A stretch of 64,000 bases of DNA from the NCBI GenBank assembly GCA_033980235.1, contig CM067059.1, positions 26,989,922-27,053,921 of the forward strand, read 5' to 3'. The DNA is from Diadema setosum. Lineage: Eukaryota; Echinodermata; Echinoidea; Diadematoida; Diadematidae. This document shows positions 35,925 through 47,059 of this stretch, piece after piece (the first letter of the stretch is position 1; each line of letters begins with the position of its first letter). The notes under the pieces are model-generated. The model did not search any database, had not been told where the DNA came from, and saw only the letters and a program-made list of their open reading frames with translations. Made by a program: the position numbers and the translations under genes.

Positions 35925-36065
35925 TCCCCTCCGTTTTCCTCTCTCGCTCCGTCTCTCTCTCCCTCTATCCCCCTCTCTCTCTCGCTCTGTTTCCATCTTT
36001 TATTCTCTATGTCTCTATCTATCTTCCTATCTATCTAGATTTCTCACCTCCCCTCTTTTTTTTTA
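35925..36065. repeat. Pyrimidine-rich (TCTC / CTAT) tract
   Basis: CT-rich with TATC units and a terminal T run. Confidence 0.85.
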
Positions 36066-36485
36066 ACTGCAATGGTCTAAAGAGGGCAGAAAGTTTTAAA
36101 TCTAATGATAGAAATCCGATGTAAAAATCGTGCACCAGGGGTTGTGTCACAGCAGTAATGAAAGTAGCTTTGAAAAAAAAAAATGAAAGCCTTTCTGTTA
36201 TTTTCATTTTTCTGATGTGAGTAGGATAAACAATAACCACAATGTAAATTGCAGCATTATCTTGGCATGAATTAAACAAAAACGATAGAAAGTTTTATCA
36301 TAATGTAAAATGTCATAATAATTTTGCAACAATGCTTCATAATGAAAAAAGTTTTTAATGTAGCAAGAGAACCAATTTGACAACCTGCCTGCATCTTTCG
36401 ATGGTGTTTTCTCCTTGAAATGATTCTTGTCCGCCTCCCTTCCTCCGCTATCCCCTCCCCTACCCCCCCCCCCCCCCCACCTGAC
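36066..36485. other. AT-rich DNA ending in a poly-C run
   Basis: C run of about 16 at 36463-36479. Otherwise unassigned. Confidence 0.5.
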
Positions 36486-36489
36486 ATTT

Positions 36490-37030
36490 TTGACATTCGT
36501 GTCCCACTCAAAGACTACGTGATTTCGCAGGTCATGCCCTCTACTGGAGCGATATTAGATACACTTTACACGATCTAATCAAGAGAGGGCGACATATACT
36601 TCAAATCCCTCTGAGACGAGAAACCCGAAATTTGACTGACGGAGATTTACAGAGAAGTTCTTATATAAACGATAGCGTTTCATACCTCTCTCTTCCCTCC
36701 CTACCCCTCCCCCACCCCCTTCCTCTTCTTGATTATGTCGCCTGTAGCTTATGAATATTGTTCCATGGTTCCGCCCCCTCTCAAAACTATTTACATAATG
36801 AGATGCGGAGTGGGCGGTCCCTGGCCAGGTCGACACACGACATAAACTACTTCCGTCAGTTTGGAAATCACTGCCATTGCAGCACTTGGGGACATCATCT
36901 TCTCGCTGGGAAGACTAACATAGGAAGTGGCGGTATAACGTTCGGTTTTGGCGCTTTTCGCAGCGACGTCGGAGAAAAGCGAAAGGGTTCATTTTGCACA
37001 AGAAAAGGAGAGTTATATGTGAAGTAAAGG
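36490..37030. promoter_or_regulatory. Complex island with E2F- and POU-like sites
   Basis: TTTTGGCGC at 36946-36954 matches the E2F consensus. TATTTACATAATGAG at about 36788-36802 resembles a POU/octamer-class site. CCGCCCCCTC near 36771 is GC-box-like. The sequence is unique and GC-balanced, with a plus-strand 89-codon frame (36758-37027) of unknown meaning. Candidate enhancer or promoter by inference. Confidence 0.3.
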
Positions 37031-37076
37031 ATTCTCAAATTTGGACACTAATATCGCGTATAATGTATTATCAGTT

Positions 37077-37642
37077 TTAAAGGGAAGATAAACCCCAAGA
37101 GCAATGTGGATTGAGTAAAAGCAGTAACATTAGTAGAACACATCAGTGAAAGTTTGAGGAAAATCGGACAATCGATGCAATATTTATGAATTTTTAAAGT
37201 TTTGGTGTTGGAACCGCTGGATGAGGAGACTACTAGAGGTTATGACGTATGAGAGGACCACAATATAAAGGAAATATAAAAGGAATTCCACAAAAATTCA
37301 CTTTTCTAGCAAAATGAAAGAGTTCTTGACTAACCGCTTTCAGAAAGCAGGGGAAATAAGTGCTACCCCTAACATATGTCAGTATCAAGTTGATGGAATA
37401 TGTAATTTTCATAAAAAATGAATTTTCTTTGAATTCCCTTTTTATTTTCTTAATATTGTAGTCCACTCATACGTCATAACCTCTAGTAGTCTCCTTACCC
37501 AGCAGTTGCAACACCAAAACTTTAAAAATTCATAACTTTTGCATCGATTGCCCGATTTTCCTCAAATTTTCACTGATGTGCTCTATTAATATTACTGCTT
37601 TCACTCAATCCACATTGCTCTGTGGGTTTACTTTCCCTTTAA
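37077..37642. mobile_element. TTAA-flanked foldback element, intact
   Basis: The element occupies 37081-37638 and is bracketed by TTAA at 37077-37080 and 37639-37642, as expected of piggyBac-type target duplication. Terminal arms pair over at least 175 bases: AGGGAAGATAAACCCCAAGA onward against its complement near 37620-37638, and GGAGACTACTAGAGGTTATG near 37225 against its complement near 37470-37495. Weaker pairing continues inward. It has no transposase. The family is represented again at 30505-31757. Any minus-strand frame inside (37233-37466) is a by-product. Confidence 0.85.
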
Positions 37643-37735
37643 GGGGAAAATCTGGCTACGTTATCATCATAATTATTTACTATTGTAAGATGGAGAAATA
37701 GGGAGTTTATACCTTAAAACAGAACAAACCTCATG

Positions 37736-38460
37736 TAATTTATAAATGTCTCTTGATTGACCAAGTTAAGAATTTATCCCCATTCCCTGCCCCAATTATA
37801 CTGTCTAGATATACGACCAGTCCAATCCAAACCCTATGAACACTTCCCAGCTTTATAGTCTCATATCCTTTTATTAACAAGACCATCAAACCTCCAATGA
37901 AACTTCCATTCAGAACCCAACAATCTTTGTTATTACTTTGGTTAATCTCTACTCAATAGTTAATCCTTCCCTTTGTCCTCAATCAAGTTTAAGTAAATTC
38001 AAACCAACTGTGTTTACAATTCCCACCACCAGTCCCTTACACAGTACTGTTCAATGAACCTATAATCCCCACATCATAGACCCTCTCCTACTAATCTCTT
38101 AACTTCTATTCATGTCCCTATATATCTTATGCTTCTGGAGTTGAGGAATCAATCTTACTCCGGCCCCGACTCTGTTCGGTCATGTGCCAAGAAGGAGTGG
38201 AACAGTATTCTTTATATATACTACCAACAATATTCCCTCGTCAGTATTATGCACCATTCTGGAATTCCTGATCATTATATCTAATAAACTAAATTGTATG
38301 TCTTGGAACCACCACCTTGTCTCCTGCATGGACTAATGTTCGATCGTGACTTGACATCGTATACTATAGTTAAGAGTGCACACCACGCTACCAACATATA
38401 AAACCAGCACTCTTACACTATTATTGCACGCACTGACTCTTTTTTATATGAGCGCGTGTG
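37736..38460. other. Strongly G-poor, C-rich stretch, possible LTR remnant
   Basis: From about 37736 to 38130 the plus strand has strikingly few G but many C, an obvious strand asymmetry not caused by a simple repeat. Downstream are AATAAACT at about 38283 and a TATATAAAACC at about 38394. A solo LTR could contain such signals, but their order is not canonical and I found no clean TG...CA ends with target duplication. Confidence 0.25.
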
Positions 38461-38696
38461 TTTTGTATTGACGCCGTGGTTTTTTTTTTATTGATTTGTA
38501 TATTTCTATAAAGAAAGTGAAGCATTTGTGTATACCAGATATCTCAATGGAAGTTGGGTTTTGTTTTTCACTGAGTCTATGAAATAATGCAGACTAATGA
38601 CAAGTGAAATACCCTCATACAGAAATAACTAAGCTTTAGTTATTACTTTAGCTACTAGTTATTTATCTAATAAGTGACAGTATCATCCATAGAGAT

Positions 38697-38723
38697 AGAA
38701 ATACAGAGAGTATATAGATAGAT

Positions 38724-38765
<42 letters not shown>

Positions 38766-38924
38766 GACTGAATGGATAGATTTATAGATAGATACATAAA
38801 TAGATATATAGGAATAGGTATACATAGGAAAAATGGAGGAATGTTTAATACAAAGAAAGATAAGTAGATAGAATAGATGATAAATTTTACAGGCAAATAG
38901 ATTGGATTAGATAAATAGACAGAC

Positions 38925-38984
<60 letters not shown>

Positions 38985-38998
38985 GGATAGATAGATTG
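38697..38998. repeat. Two (GATA)n arrays
   Basis: GATA units at 38714-38765 and 38915-38996, with degenerate GATA-like sequence between. Confidence 0.9.
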
Positions 38999-39074
38999 GT
39001 AGAAAACGTGAGAGTTGATTGAATGAGAAGGTGCGAAATGATTCTTGCATTATGGTGAAAATGTTGTTTTAGTA

Positions 39075-39326
39075 TATGAAGAGTTTGTTTGCAAAAACCG
39101 ATAAGTCCATATTTCCGAAATGGAGATATTTGCGATTAAAGATCAAAAAAAATAAAGAGAATAATAAGAAAATTTTTGCTTCTTTTGACCATAACTTCAA
39201 AAATATACATTTATATGAGTGACCAATATATCATTCAAAAGGTATTATTTTGTACTTTATGACAGAGACCGTACTTCAAAATCTTCAAAAATGGACTTAT
39301 CGGTTTTTGCAAACAATTTCTTCATA
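39075..39326. mobile_element. Foldback element, family F3 copy 1
   Basis: The 36-base left arm, TATGAAGAGTTTGTTTGCAA then AAACCGATAAGTCCAT (39075-39110), is matched by an inverted copy at 39291-39326 with only two differences. The interior contains GGAGATATTTGCGATTAAAG, CCATAACTTCAAAAATAT and AAAGGTATTATTTTG. These words recur at 57.9 and 62.2 kb. It is 252 bp long with no coding capacity. Confidence 0.8.
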
Positions 39327-39487
39327 TTTTTGTGTTCTCCTTTCATGTTTCTTAAAGTTTACCTCTATTTTTTATCTCTCTGTCTCTTCCTACCCATTTC
39401 ATACAAACGTCCTATAGCTTTTCAGTAGGTTTCTTCCTTTGAAATTTATGAGATTTCTCTATTGCATAGAGAATTTGATTTCTGTTT

Positions 39488-39757
39488 TGTCCCCCCCCCC
39501 CCCATGATAATCCATCTAACGTCATATACCTTAGGATTGTATTCTATTAGGTTGTATTTGTTGACTCTAAAAAAAAAAACTAGATTTCGCTAATTCTGTC
39601 TTGTTTAACGTAAAACTAATAATGTGTAAATCATTACTAGTTATGTTCCAAACTTTCATGTGTTCATTTTGTATCATGTTTATAAGTGGAAACAGAAATT
39701 GATGTCAATTCAACTAAGTTTGTATCAACCACCCCCCCCCCCCAAAAAAAAAAAAAA
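39488..39757. other. Unassigned AT-rich DNA with poly-C and C12-A14 junction
   Basis: C run at 39491-39503; C12 joined to A14 at 39732-39757. Confidence 0.6.
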
Positions 39758-39970
39758 CTTTCACAAGAGGATAACAAAGAATAGGAATATCAATTCCTAC
39801 CAGTATGATTATAATCTCAAACAGATTGCTGGAATTACACAAGGCGTAATCGAGTAAGTTTATGTGTTGTACTCCTTATCCTTATTCTTTATGCAGAAAA
39901 TAGATAAATAAGATTATGATGATTATGTAGAAATTAATAAACTAGATATAATGATTACTGTATACTTTAT

Positions 39971-39982
39971 ATCTATCCATCC

Positions 39983-40033
<51 letters not shown>
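39971..40033. repeat. (ATCT)n microsatellite
   Basis: About thirteen perfect ATCT units after two CCAT-like variants. Confidence 0.95.
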
Positions 40034-40035
<2 letters not shown>

Positions 40036-40036
<1 letters not shown>

Positions 40037-41080
40037 TTTGTCTTTCATTTCATATCATTTATTTCATTCTCATTTTTCTTCCAACAAAACATAACACAAA
40101 GTGAATCAAAAATTCAATAATAAGCATATATACATTACAAAGTATGACAATCAGTGGTAATCAACAAACTAATAAAGATATGCACACATGCTGGAATTAC
40201 AAAGTTATGTTTGAAGAGTAAAAATGAGAACTGAGAGGTCCACTAAAAAGCATTGCTTCTAGATTGTGGACCACTTAAAAATGTCTTCAAAAATATCTAT
40301 CATAATTACAAGTACATAATATGTAATAAAAAAAAATAGGACAAAATGAAACAAACAACAGAGACACAACAACATGACATGATTAAAGTGAGGGGGATAC
40401 GATTGAGAGGAATAGGAGGAAAAAACAGAATTAAAGGAAGAACGGAAATAAAGAGAGAGAATGCCTACACGCTGAACAAGAGAAACGGAAGAGGTGATTA
40501 AGGAAGTATTTCGGATAGCTGGTGACTGTACGCAGCTGTTGAAAAATTATGGAAATAAAATGCCGAATTTCATTACTTTATAATGCCGTTTTTCATTGCG
40601 TAAGGATGAATTCAATAACTGATTATGAACCTTATGTTTGCTGTAACCTATATATACATAGGTAATGAAAATAAATATCTCAGCCAGATTTCAAATTACG
40701 CTTAAAAGAGTATAACGATGGAGAATCTTTTTATTTCAGAACTTAATGAATTCCAAAATTTAGGGCCGGTTTATATAAATGTATTCTGAGCTAATAAGGC
40801 TCTTAAAAAGGGTAGATAAAACTCATTAGATCGCCTAATAGGATAATTATTAAAACATTGATTTCGTGGAAACATTGAATTAAAGATATCGGGGAGAGCA
40901 TTTGTGTTGTAGTTGAACATGAATTGACCCAGTTGAAAAAGAAACAAATCTTTACATTTTTAAAATCTTATATTTGGTGAATAATGAATCTGAGTGGGAA
41001 CGTGTATTTCCATTTTGTATACTTTATGGAAATATGATTATTGTTTGTCATGCAATTTATAATAAAATAAGCAATGAACT
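40036..41080 (-). mobile_element. Truncated non-LTR retrotransposon (CR1/L2/Jockey-like), reverse
   Basis: On the minus strand the copy runs from about 41080 to a tail at 40040-40065 (AATGAAATAAATGATATGAA then ATGAAAG). It holds a decayed reverse-transcriptase C-terminus at 41040-40680 and about 600 bases of 3' untranslated-like sequence. The tail abuts the ATCT microsatellite, a typical integration or expansion site. Confidence 0.65.
40680..41040 (-). pseudogene. Frameshifted reverse-transcriptase C-terminus
   Basis: Reading the minus strand across at least two frames and one stop gives, in order, SHSDSLFTKYKILKM, then FQLGQFMFNYNTNALPDIF, then NEFYLPFLRALLAQNTFI, then TGPKFWNSLSSEIKRFS. 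These are the successive conserved blocks of CR1/L2/Jockey C-termini (P-L-F-x-K-Y-x-I-L-K, F-Q-L-G-x-F-M-F, the conserved arginine-rich link, G-P-K-x-W-N-S-L). Frameshifts and the stop show the copy is dead. Confidence 0.65.
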
Positions 41081-41089
41081 ATTACGCTG

Positions 41090-41955
41090 AAAGATTTTGT
41101 TTGACGAACTGATCATTCGTATCAGGTTGAATCGACAGAATTCGAATTAAAATAAAAACAGAAGATAGAATGATTTCGGCATGGTTCGCACTCATCTCCT
41201 AGCCACCACCTCACCTCCCACTTTCAATATGTGCCTTGCCAACTTCTCAATGCGCACATGGCAATAACACAATTGGGATGGATTTGGATTCGCTGACCGT
41301 AATAAAATTAACACAGTGTACAAGCCTCCGAAATGAGATTGCTGTGTTGCAGATGTTCAGGTGGCTTACAAGAAGTGTGGGTTTGAGGGCATTTTTACGA
41401 AGGCAGCGCCATGTCTCCGTCCAAAACGGCTGACATTATAGTTCTTCTCCAGATAATTTTGCTGGAAGAAGAATGACGGAATGTTCCAGGGAATGATTAC
41501 TGAAATGTTTTCGAACTTTTGTTACCCCACTATGACATGAATGTGTGATCGCAAAATAATCACATGAAACAGTTTCCTTCACCTTTGAGCACACGCTTGC
41601 TCTTAAAAAAAGAAGAAAAAAAAAGTTTAATGAAATCTAGCCAGTAGAGGGCAGCAGATTGGTTTACTTTGAACGAGCTTCCCAGTGTTCAGTTTATAGT
41701 AGCCCGCGCGCAGCGTATTATCTCCATGCTGATTCCCCCCCCCCCCCCCCCATTGTGATTATAGTGTAATGAAACTCTTACCACTACCACTACCACTGCC
41801 ATCTTTTCTCCGTGAAATTGACAAACTGGATCGCTTCAAAGCCTTACTCAAAACTAACATTTTTTCACCAGGCATTCAATAGCTAAACTCTCTTGGAGGA
41901 GTCTGCGCTTTTGAATGTTTCTATAACAGATATATGGCGCTATACAAAGAACGCT
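41090..41955. other. Unassigned DNA with a poly-C run
   Basis: C run of about 16 at 41735-41750. The 65-codon frame at 41236-41433 is unrecognised. Confidence 0.45.
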
Positions 41956-42045
41956 GTGGATCATCATCATCATCACTTGTAATAATGATGAAGAGAATAA
42001 TCATTATCGAAATTATTATGATTAATATTATTATTATTATTATTA

Positions 42046-42091
<46 letters not shown>

Positions 42092-42260
42092 CATCATTAT
42101 TATCATTATTATCATTATTATCATTATTATCATTATTATTATTACTATTATTATTATTATTATTATCATTATTATTATCATTATTATCATTATCATCGTC
42201 ATCATTAGCATCATCATAATCACCTTCGTCATCATATCATCATAATATCATCATATCATA
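41956..42260. repeat. Long (ATT)n / (ATC)n array
   Basis: About 250 bases of ATT and ATC units. The polyisoleucine frames on both strands are artefacts. Confidence 0.95.
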
Positions 42261-42470
42261 ATGAGAATGATAATGAAGAGTACTAATATGAGCTAATGGA
42301 CATTGGATTTTCAGTGATTATCTAGTGACGAAAAAGGTTAGCTAAAAAAAAAAAGTATCCTCTACTTCCAGAAGCATCATGTCGTTTGTCAAACAGCCAT
42401 GAACAGATTGAAATTGAAGCAGCATCTAATGTCCGTACTTCTGACCCACTCCCTGTATTCCTTTCCTCTT

Positions 42471-42545
42471 TGTTTGTTTGTTTGTTTGTTTGTTTGTTTG
42501 TTTGTTTGTTTGTTTGTTTGTTTGTTTGTTTGTTTGTTTGTTTTT
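42471..42545. repeat. (GTTT)n microsatellite
   Basis: About eighteen GTTT units. Confidence 0.95.
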
Positions 42546-42549
42546 ACGT

Positions 42550-43050
42550 CATCAATCAGCATCCCCTCCCCCGGTCCTCGCTTTTTGCTCCTTTACTCTT
42601 GCCTCACTTCTTCAATGATTGACATTAATTTGCATTCCTGGTATATAAGGTCACTGTGGAAAAAAATACATATTTCTTTTATATTATGTATGTATATATT
42701 TATCAGTCATTGATGGAACGTCAAAGAACATAATAATAGTAAATGTATTGTTTAGAGCGCCTTTTCCACTGGATACAAAGCGCTAAATGAGTATGAATTT
42801 ACTGTAACTAAAGAGTAATTAAAACGTTCCTTTTTCAGGATACATGTTACAGGGTTAGACTTCAATTAGCGTTTTGCCAAGACAACAGGCAGACGCCTGA
42901 TACATCACGTATCTTTTATTATTATTGTTATTACTACAAAACCAGTGAAGTGAAGAAGCGCGAAATAGGAACGTGCCCTTTTGAAGTAGAGCGCCATCTT
43001 AAGCCGAAGGGCGGCTTTAAAGAGAGAGAGAGACAGAGAGAGAAACTCCA
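42550..43050. other. Unassigned DNA
   Basis: A short GA tract at 43021-43043. Nothing else is seen. Confidence 0.45.
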
Positions 43051-43080
43051 ATGAAGAATAGTGCAAGAAGAGAATATGGG

Positions 43081-43590
43081 TCACTGTTCCTTATTCCGAA
43101 GGTTTGTTATTCCCAAGGTTCGTTATTCCGCACGTTTATTTTTTTTTCCGAGGTCCTGTGTTCCGAAGTTTGTTTGTTTGTTTGGCTGCTTGGTTGGTTG
43201 GTTGGTTGGTTGGTTGGTTGGTTGGTTGGTTGGTTGGTTGGTTGGTTGGTTGGTTGGTTGGTTGGTTGGTTGGTCGGTTGGTTGGTCGATTGGCTGGTTG
43301 GTCGGTTGGTTGGTTGGTCGGTTGGTTGGTTGGTCGGTTGGTTGGTTGGTTGGTTGGTTGGTTGGTTGGTTGGTTTTTCCAAAGGTCCAATGTGAAATAT
43401 AAAGACGTTATATCATCCGAACTGTGTTTCTACGGAAAAGCAAAATAATACAAGCTACAAAATGGTAGTTCGAAAAGTAGATCTAAAAAGTTATATCTTC
43501 GGATTAATGCAACGATAAAATATTAAGGAACCCCAAAGTATACGTAATTTGCGAAATAAAGAACCTTCGGAATATTAAAAGAACCTTGTA
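43081..43590. repeat. TTATTCCGAAGGTT minisatellite with inverted far copy around a (GGTT)n core
   Basis: On the left (43084-43165) stand three to four near-repeats of TTCGTTATTCCGAAGG. On the right (43557-43590) the complement, GAACCTTCGGAATA, appears. Between them lie GTTT units and a GGTT array (43191-43374). All frames through it (W-L-V-G or N-Q-P-T repeats) are artefacts. The outer inverted pieces suggest a foldback element in which the GGTT array expanded. Confidence 0.7.
43191..43374. repeat. (GGTT)n array
   Basis: About 45 GGTT units with occasional CGGTT and CGATT variants. The G-rich strand could form quadruplexes. Confidence 0.95.
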
Positions 43591-43594
43591 GAAA

Positions 43595-43925
43595 CGAGCA
43601 TCAGTCAATCTAAGTCATATTATCATGTCAGTTTTCATCATTCTGAATGGGAAATTGCTCTGTTTTGATTAAATCACCATCACGTCACGATGGAGGTATA
43701 AATGCTTCTATGGGAACTCTAATTTAAAGCTCGAGTCAAATCAAAACATCCACCGGCACATCTGATCCAAAGTAATGAAATCTGAGACACATGCATTGCC
43801 ATATCTAATTGAAATAATAATTATGCGTAATGATAGCGATCCTGTTCATTTCACATTTGTACGTCAGTCACAGTTGTAGTTGTTATCACTTTCTTCTTAT
43901 ATTCGTCTTCTTCTCTTTTTTTTTC
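43595..43925. other. Unassigned AT-rich DNA
   Basis: Nothing recognisable. Confidence 0.5.
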
Positions 43926-43930
43926 TTTTT

Positions 43931-44240
43931 TTCATTTCATTTCATTTTCATTCCAATTTATTTTCATATTTCTCACGAAAATAGGCACAGATAAAAAAAA
44001 AAGAAAAAAATCATACAATGTCAAAATTACAAAGCATATTTTATGTGAAACGTCACCGGAAAGTACAAGTACAAAAGTCAGTCTTAATAACACAAATGTC
44101 TGTTTAGTGTAGTGTTGGGCTATAAAAATATTCATAGTACGAGAATGATGGGACCCACGTAAAGAGGGGTAGGGGAAAAGGGAACTCGAGAGGGGTGAGG
44201 GAAGGGTAACTTCTAAACTTACGCCTCTCATTGTGAATGT
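43931..44240 (-). mobile_element. Reverse-oriented retrotransposon 3' end
   Basis: Read on the minus strand it finishes with AATAAATTGGAATGAAAATG followed by AAATG units, the shared tail. The remainder is an AT-rich body without protein signature. Truncated copy, left border clear, right border uncertain. Confidence 0.4.
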
Positions 44241-45140
44241 AACATAGCATTGATTTATTAAAGATAAACTAGTAAAGTGTCGTATTTAGGAAATTTACAT
44301 TTAGCTTTTACATGTAGAATGTCTAATAATCGCTCTGATTAATAACAGCACAGTAATGCGTGATAAACTGTTCTGCAGTTCACAAGGCCTCAAGTCTTGC
44401 GATGAGCATGGTGAAATAGCGCCATCTGTTGCTGACATTCCAACACCACTCCCAAAATTTAAACACGGATGTAGTGGTTGCACTTTCAGTTTCAGTCCCT
44501 TTGGTGAATAAAGCTTGTTTGTTTTTGTTTTTATTTTTCTTGAGGCGTGGTCAAGATTGTAGTAAGCCGTAGAAAGACAGGAAAGTAAACCAAAAAAAAA
44601 AAAAAAAAACTGTCATGAGGACTAAAAAAGAAAATGAATAGCAATACTACGCCCATGCTGTAATCCGTATTATGAAAGCAACTTCCCGGCTCATACTGTC
44701 TTGGTGTGCATCTGCCGGTGTTGGTGTAATTTGGGCTCTTTTTATCTCTCTGTCATAAATTCCCACGGTAAGCAATAAATACGCTTTGAACATCACATCT
44801 CAGAAAATGGGGTAGCCACATGGAATTACCATACGTGAGAATTCATGGGTTCATTTTATCCGCTGCAAACATTCTATTCCAGGGGAGTTGGAAACAATGA
44901 AGGAGAAACAGAAAGCAGGAAGATAAAAAATTCAGTAATGGGAATCACATACTTCCGCGTACATGCTTGCCATTTTCATTGGGTTTTGACTGAGAGTAAA
45001 GTGTGCACTTTCACTTTTAGCCATGCCTAACATTATGTTTGCTGGTTCTGTAAAGTGTATATTTTTGTCAACAAGCAGACATTTCTTTTTCTTTTCTTCT
45101 TCATTGTTCTTTTTTTTTTTTGCGTTTTGTTTGCTTGCTT
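44241..45140. other. Unassigned DNA
   Basis: A-run of about 19 at 44591-44609. Short frames are unrecognised. Confidence 0.45.
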
Positions 45141-45154
45141 CTTTCATTTCCACC

Positions 45155-45320
45155 TAAGGAGATGGCTGGATAGCCTGTATTCAGCTGCAATAGCTGGTCT
45201 TCCATGGGGTCCTGTTGGATGTAGGACGGGACAACTTCACCGGGTTTAACACCCTGCTCTTTGCGATGAATATGAAGCGCGATCTTTTACCTGCATGAGG
45301 ACATAGAGATTATACATTCA
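45155..45320 (+). mobile_element. Candidate dispersed repeat (SINE-like)
   Basis: The compact GC-balanced block GGAGATGGCTGGATAGCCTG ... CACCCTGCTCTTTGCGATGA ... CATGAGGACATAGAG resembles, from memory only, a dispersed repeat of marine invertebrate genomes. No pol III boxes or terminal repeats are visible. It contrasts sharply with its AT-rich flanks. Confidence 0.3.
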
Positions 45321-45324
45321 TGTT

Positions 45325-47005
45325 CACATCGTAAGTTATTATCACGCGCGCTGATTAAAGACAAACCATAATTATGTGACCGTGCATCACAAAACTAGCA
45401 AAAGTGGCATGACCAAATTTTACGTAAGGACTCAAAGAAAGTGAAATGGTTCAACCTAGTCAATCTTGATTAATTTTTGTTTTTTTATGTTTTCTGGAAG
45501 AGCAATTCTTCTGCTTAATTTTTAAGTTTGGGATCAATAGAAGAATATGACATTTTGTGGGGGTCTTTTCTTCAGTTTTTCTAGAACACCTTTTTTTTCC
45601 CCCTCGAATAGTGCAATGCAAAAATGAAGGGGATGTCTAGGCTTGTGTGCATTCCTCGTTGTGTAAATGCCACAACTTACCTTCTTGGTGAGACTCATTC
45701 TTTCTCTTCTTTTTTTTTTCACCGAGAAGTATAAAATGGCGGAGGTTCTGCAAAATGACGTCCTGCATTCAATGCGCTGGTCTGGACTGGCATTGGTGTG
45801 AGAGAAAAAAACAAAACAAAACCAAAAAAAAAAAAAAAAAAACAGCGCCTAACTTATACGGTCATGCTAGATCCACAAGCCTTCGATATCAAAATCTGCA
45901 AAATATATTCGCATTCAAAGCTTTTACGTGACTTTTACCAAAACAGTGATAATGAGCCGAAGCAAAAATGCAAACAAGATAAAGCAACGATATCATGCCT
46001 TGACTCGAAATTGAGTTAGTTTCCTTATTACGCTAGTTTATTTTGCTCTTTAATAGTATCCAGGCTCTCCAGTCTCATGGTCACTTAAAACATAATCAGT
46101 AATTTCTGTTTAGTAAAATCAAATCAGCCCCCCCCCCCCCTGCACTTCTGATCTTTTTTTTTTCCAACTCTTTTGTACAAATCCTTGAGAACAGTTTTTA
46201 GTCGATTTTTAACGAGGAAAGGGCTCTCAATTCATCAAGCATCATTACGGATGTTTACTGTCTTAACCTTTGGTACGTGACACATGGCGCGGAAGAGAAA
46301 TTTCGCACTTTTTACTGTATTTTGTATCTGAATTATAATTTTTATATTGATTTTAATTGAGAAAAAATGATTTTCCTATAAAATTTACTTTTATTAAAAT
46401 CACAGCAGATATTTACTGTTGTATTTTCGCTTGTACATTCTTTTCTTGAAAGAAAAAAGTTGCAGAAATGAATTGAAATCACAACCACAGAGTATTTGAT
46501 GAAAAGAATGCAGAGACGCCCATGAGAATCACATCGCTCAGTCTACATAAATGTGATCTTGTTGTTTCGAGGGGAAAAAAATGTGGAAGGTTATGGTTCC
46601 ACGACTTTCATTTCTTTTTCTTGATTTGCTTCCTTATTTCAGGAAGGACATTATTTCTGCTCTTTCAGGACATCAAACAGTACCTGATATTTAACAACAT
46701 AAAGTTAAATAACTGCAGAAACAGATACACGTTGTATGTTTCAATAATGTTAAACTGTAACTAGAAAATAATATATAAATAGACGTTATTTGATCTTGCA
46801 TCATAAGGGGACACAGATATATCGGTTAAAAAAAAAAGAAAACGGCTGAAATTGCAATTGGCCGCCATATCAAGCACGACTTCTTTATTAAAACCCTGAC
46901 TGGAAATGAAATATCTATCATTTTGTGTGTTTACCTCACTGCACGTCTTAATGTGACACATCTTCAATATCTGGAATCCAGTCCGCAGCATTGGTTGTTT
47001 ATCTG
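45325..47005. other. AT-rich DNA, no gene seen
   Basis: A run of about 18 A near 45824-45842 and a C run near 46129-46140. TATAAAATGGCGG at about 45730 combines TATA- and YY1-like words but has no gene beside it. Confidence 0.4.
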
Positions 47006-47010
47006 GCATG

Positions 47011-47040
47011 CCCCCCCCCCCCCAAAAAAAAAAAAAAAAA
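47011..47040. repeat. C13-A17 homopolymer junction
   Basis: C run joined directly to an A run, then ACAACA units. Confidence 0.95.
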
Positions 47041-47059
47041 ACAACAACAACAACAAACA

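Noticed and set aside
41921..42245. Isoleucine-rich 103-104 codon frames
   Set aside because: Products of the ATT array.
43051..43448. Several 84-114 codon frames on both strands
   Set aside because: All translate the GGTT array (W-L-V-G or N-Q-P-T repeats).
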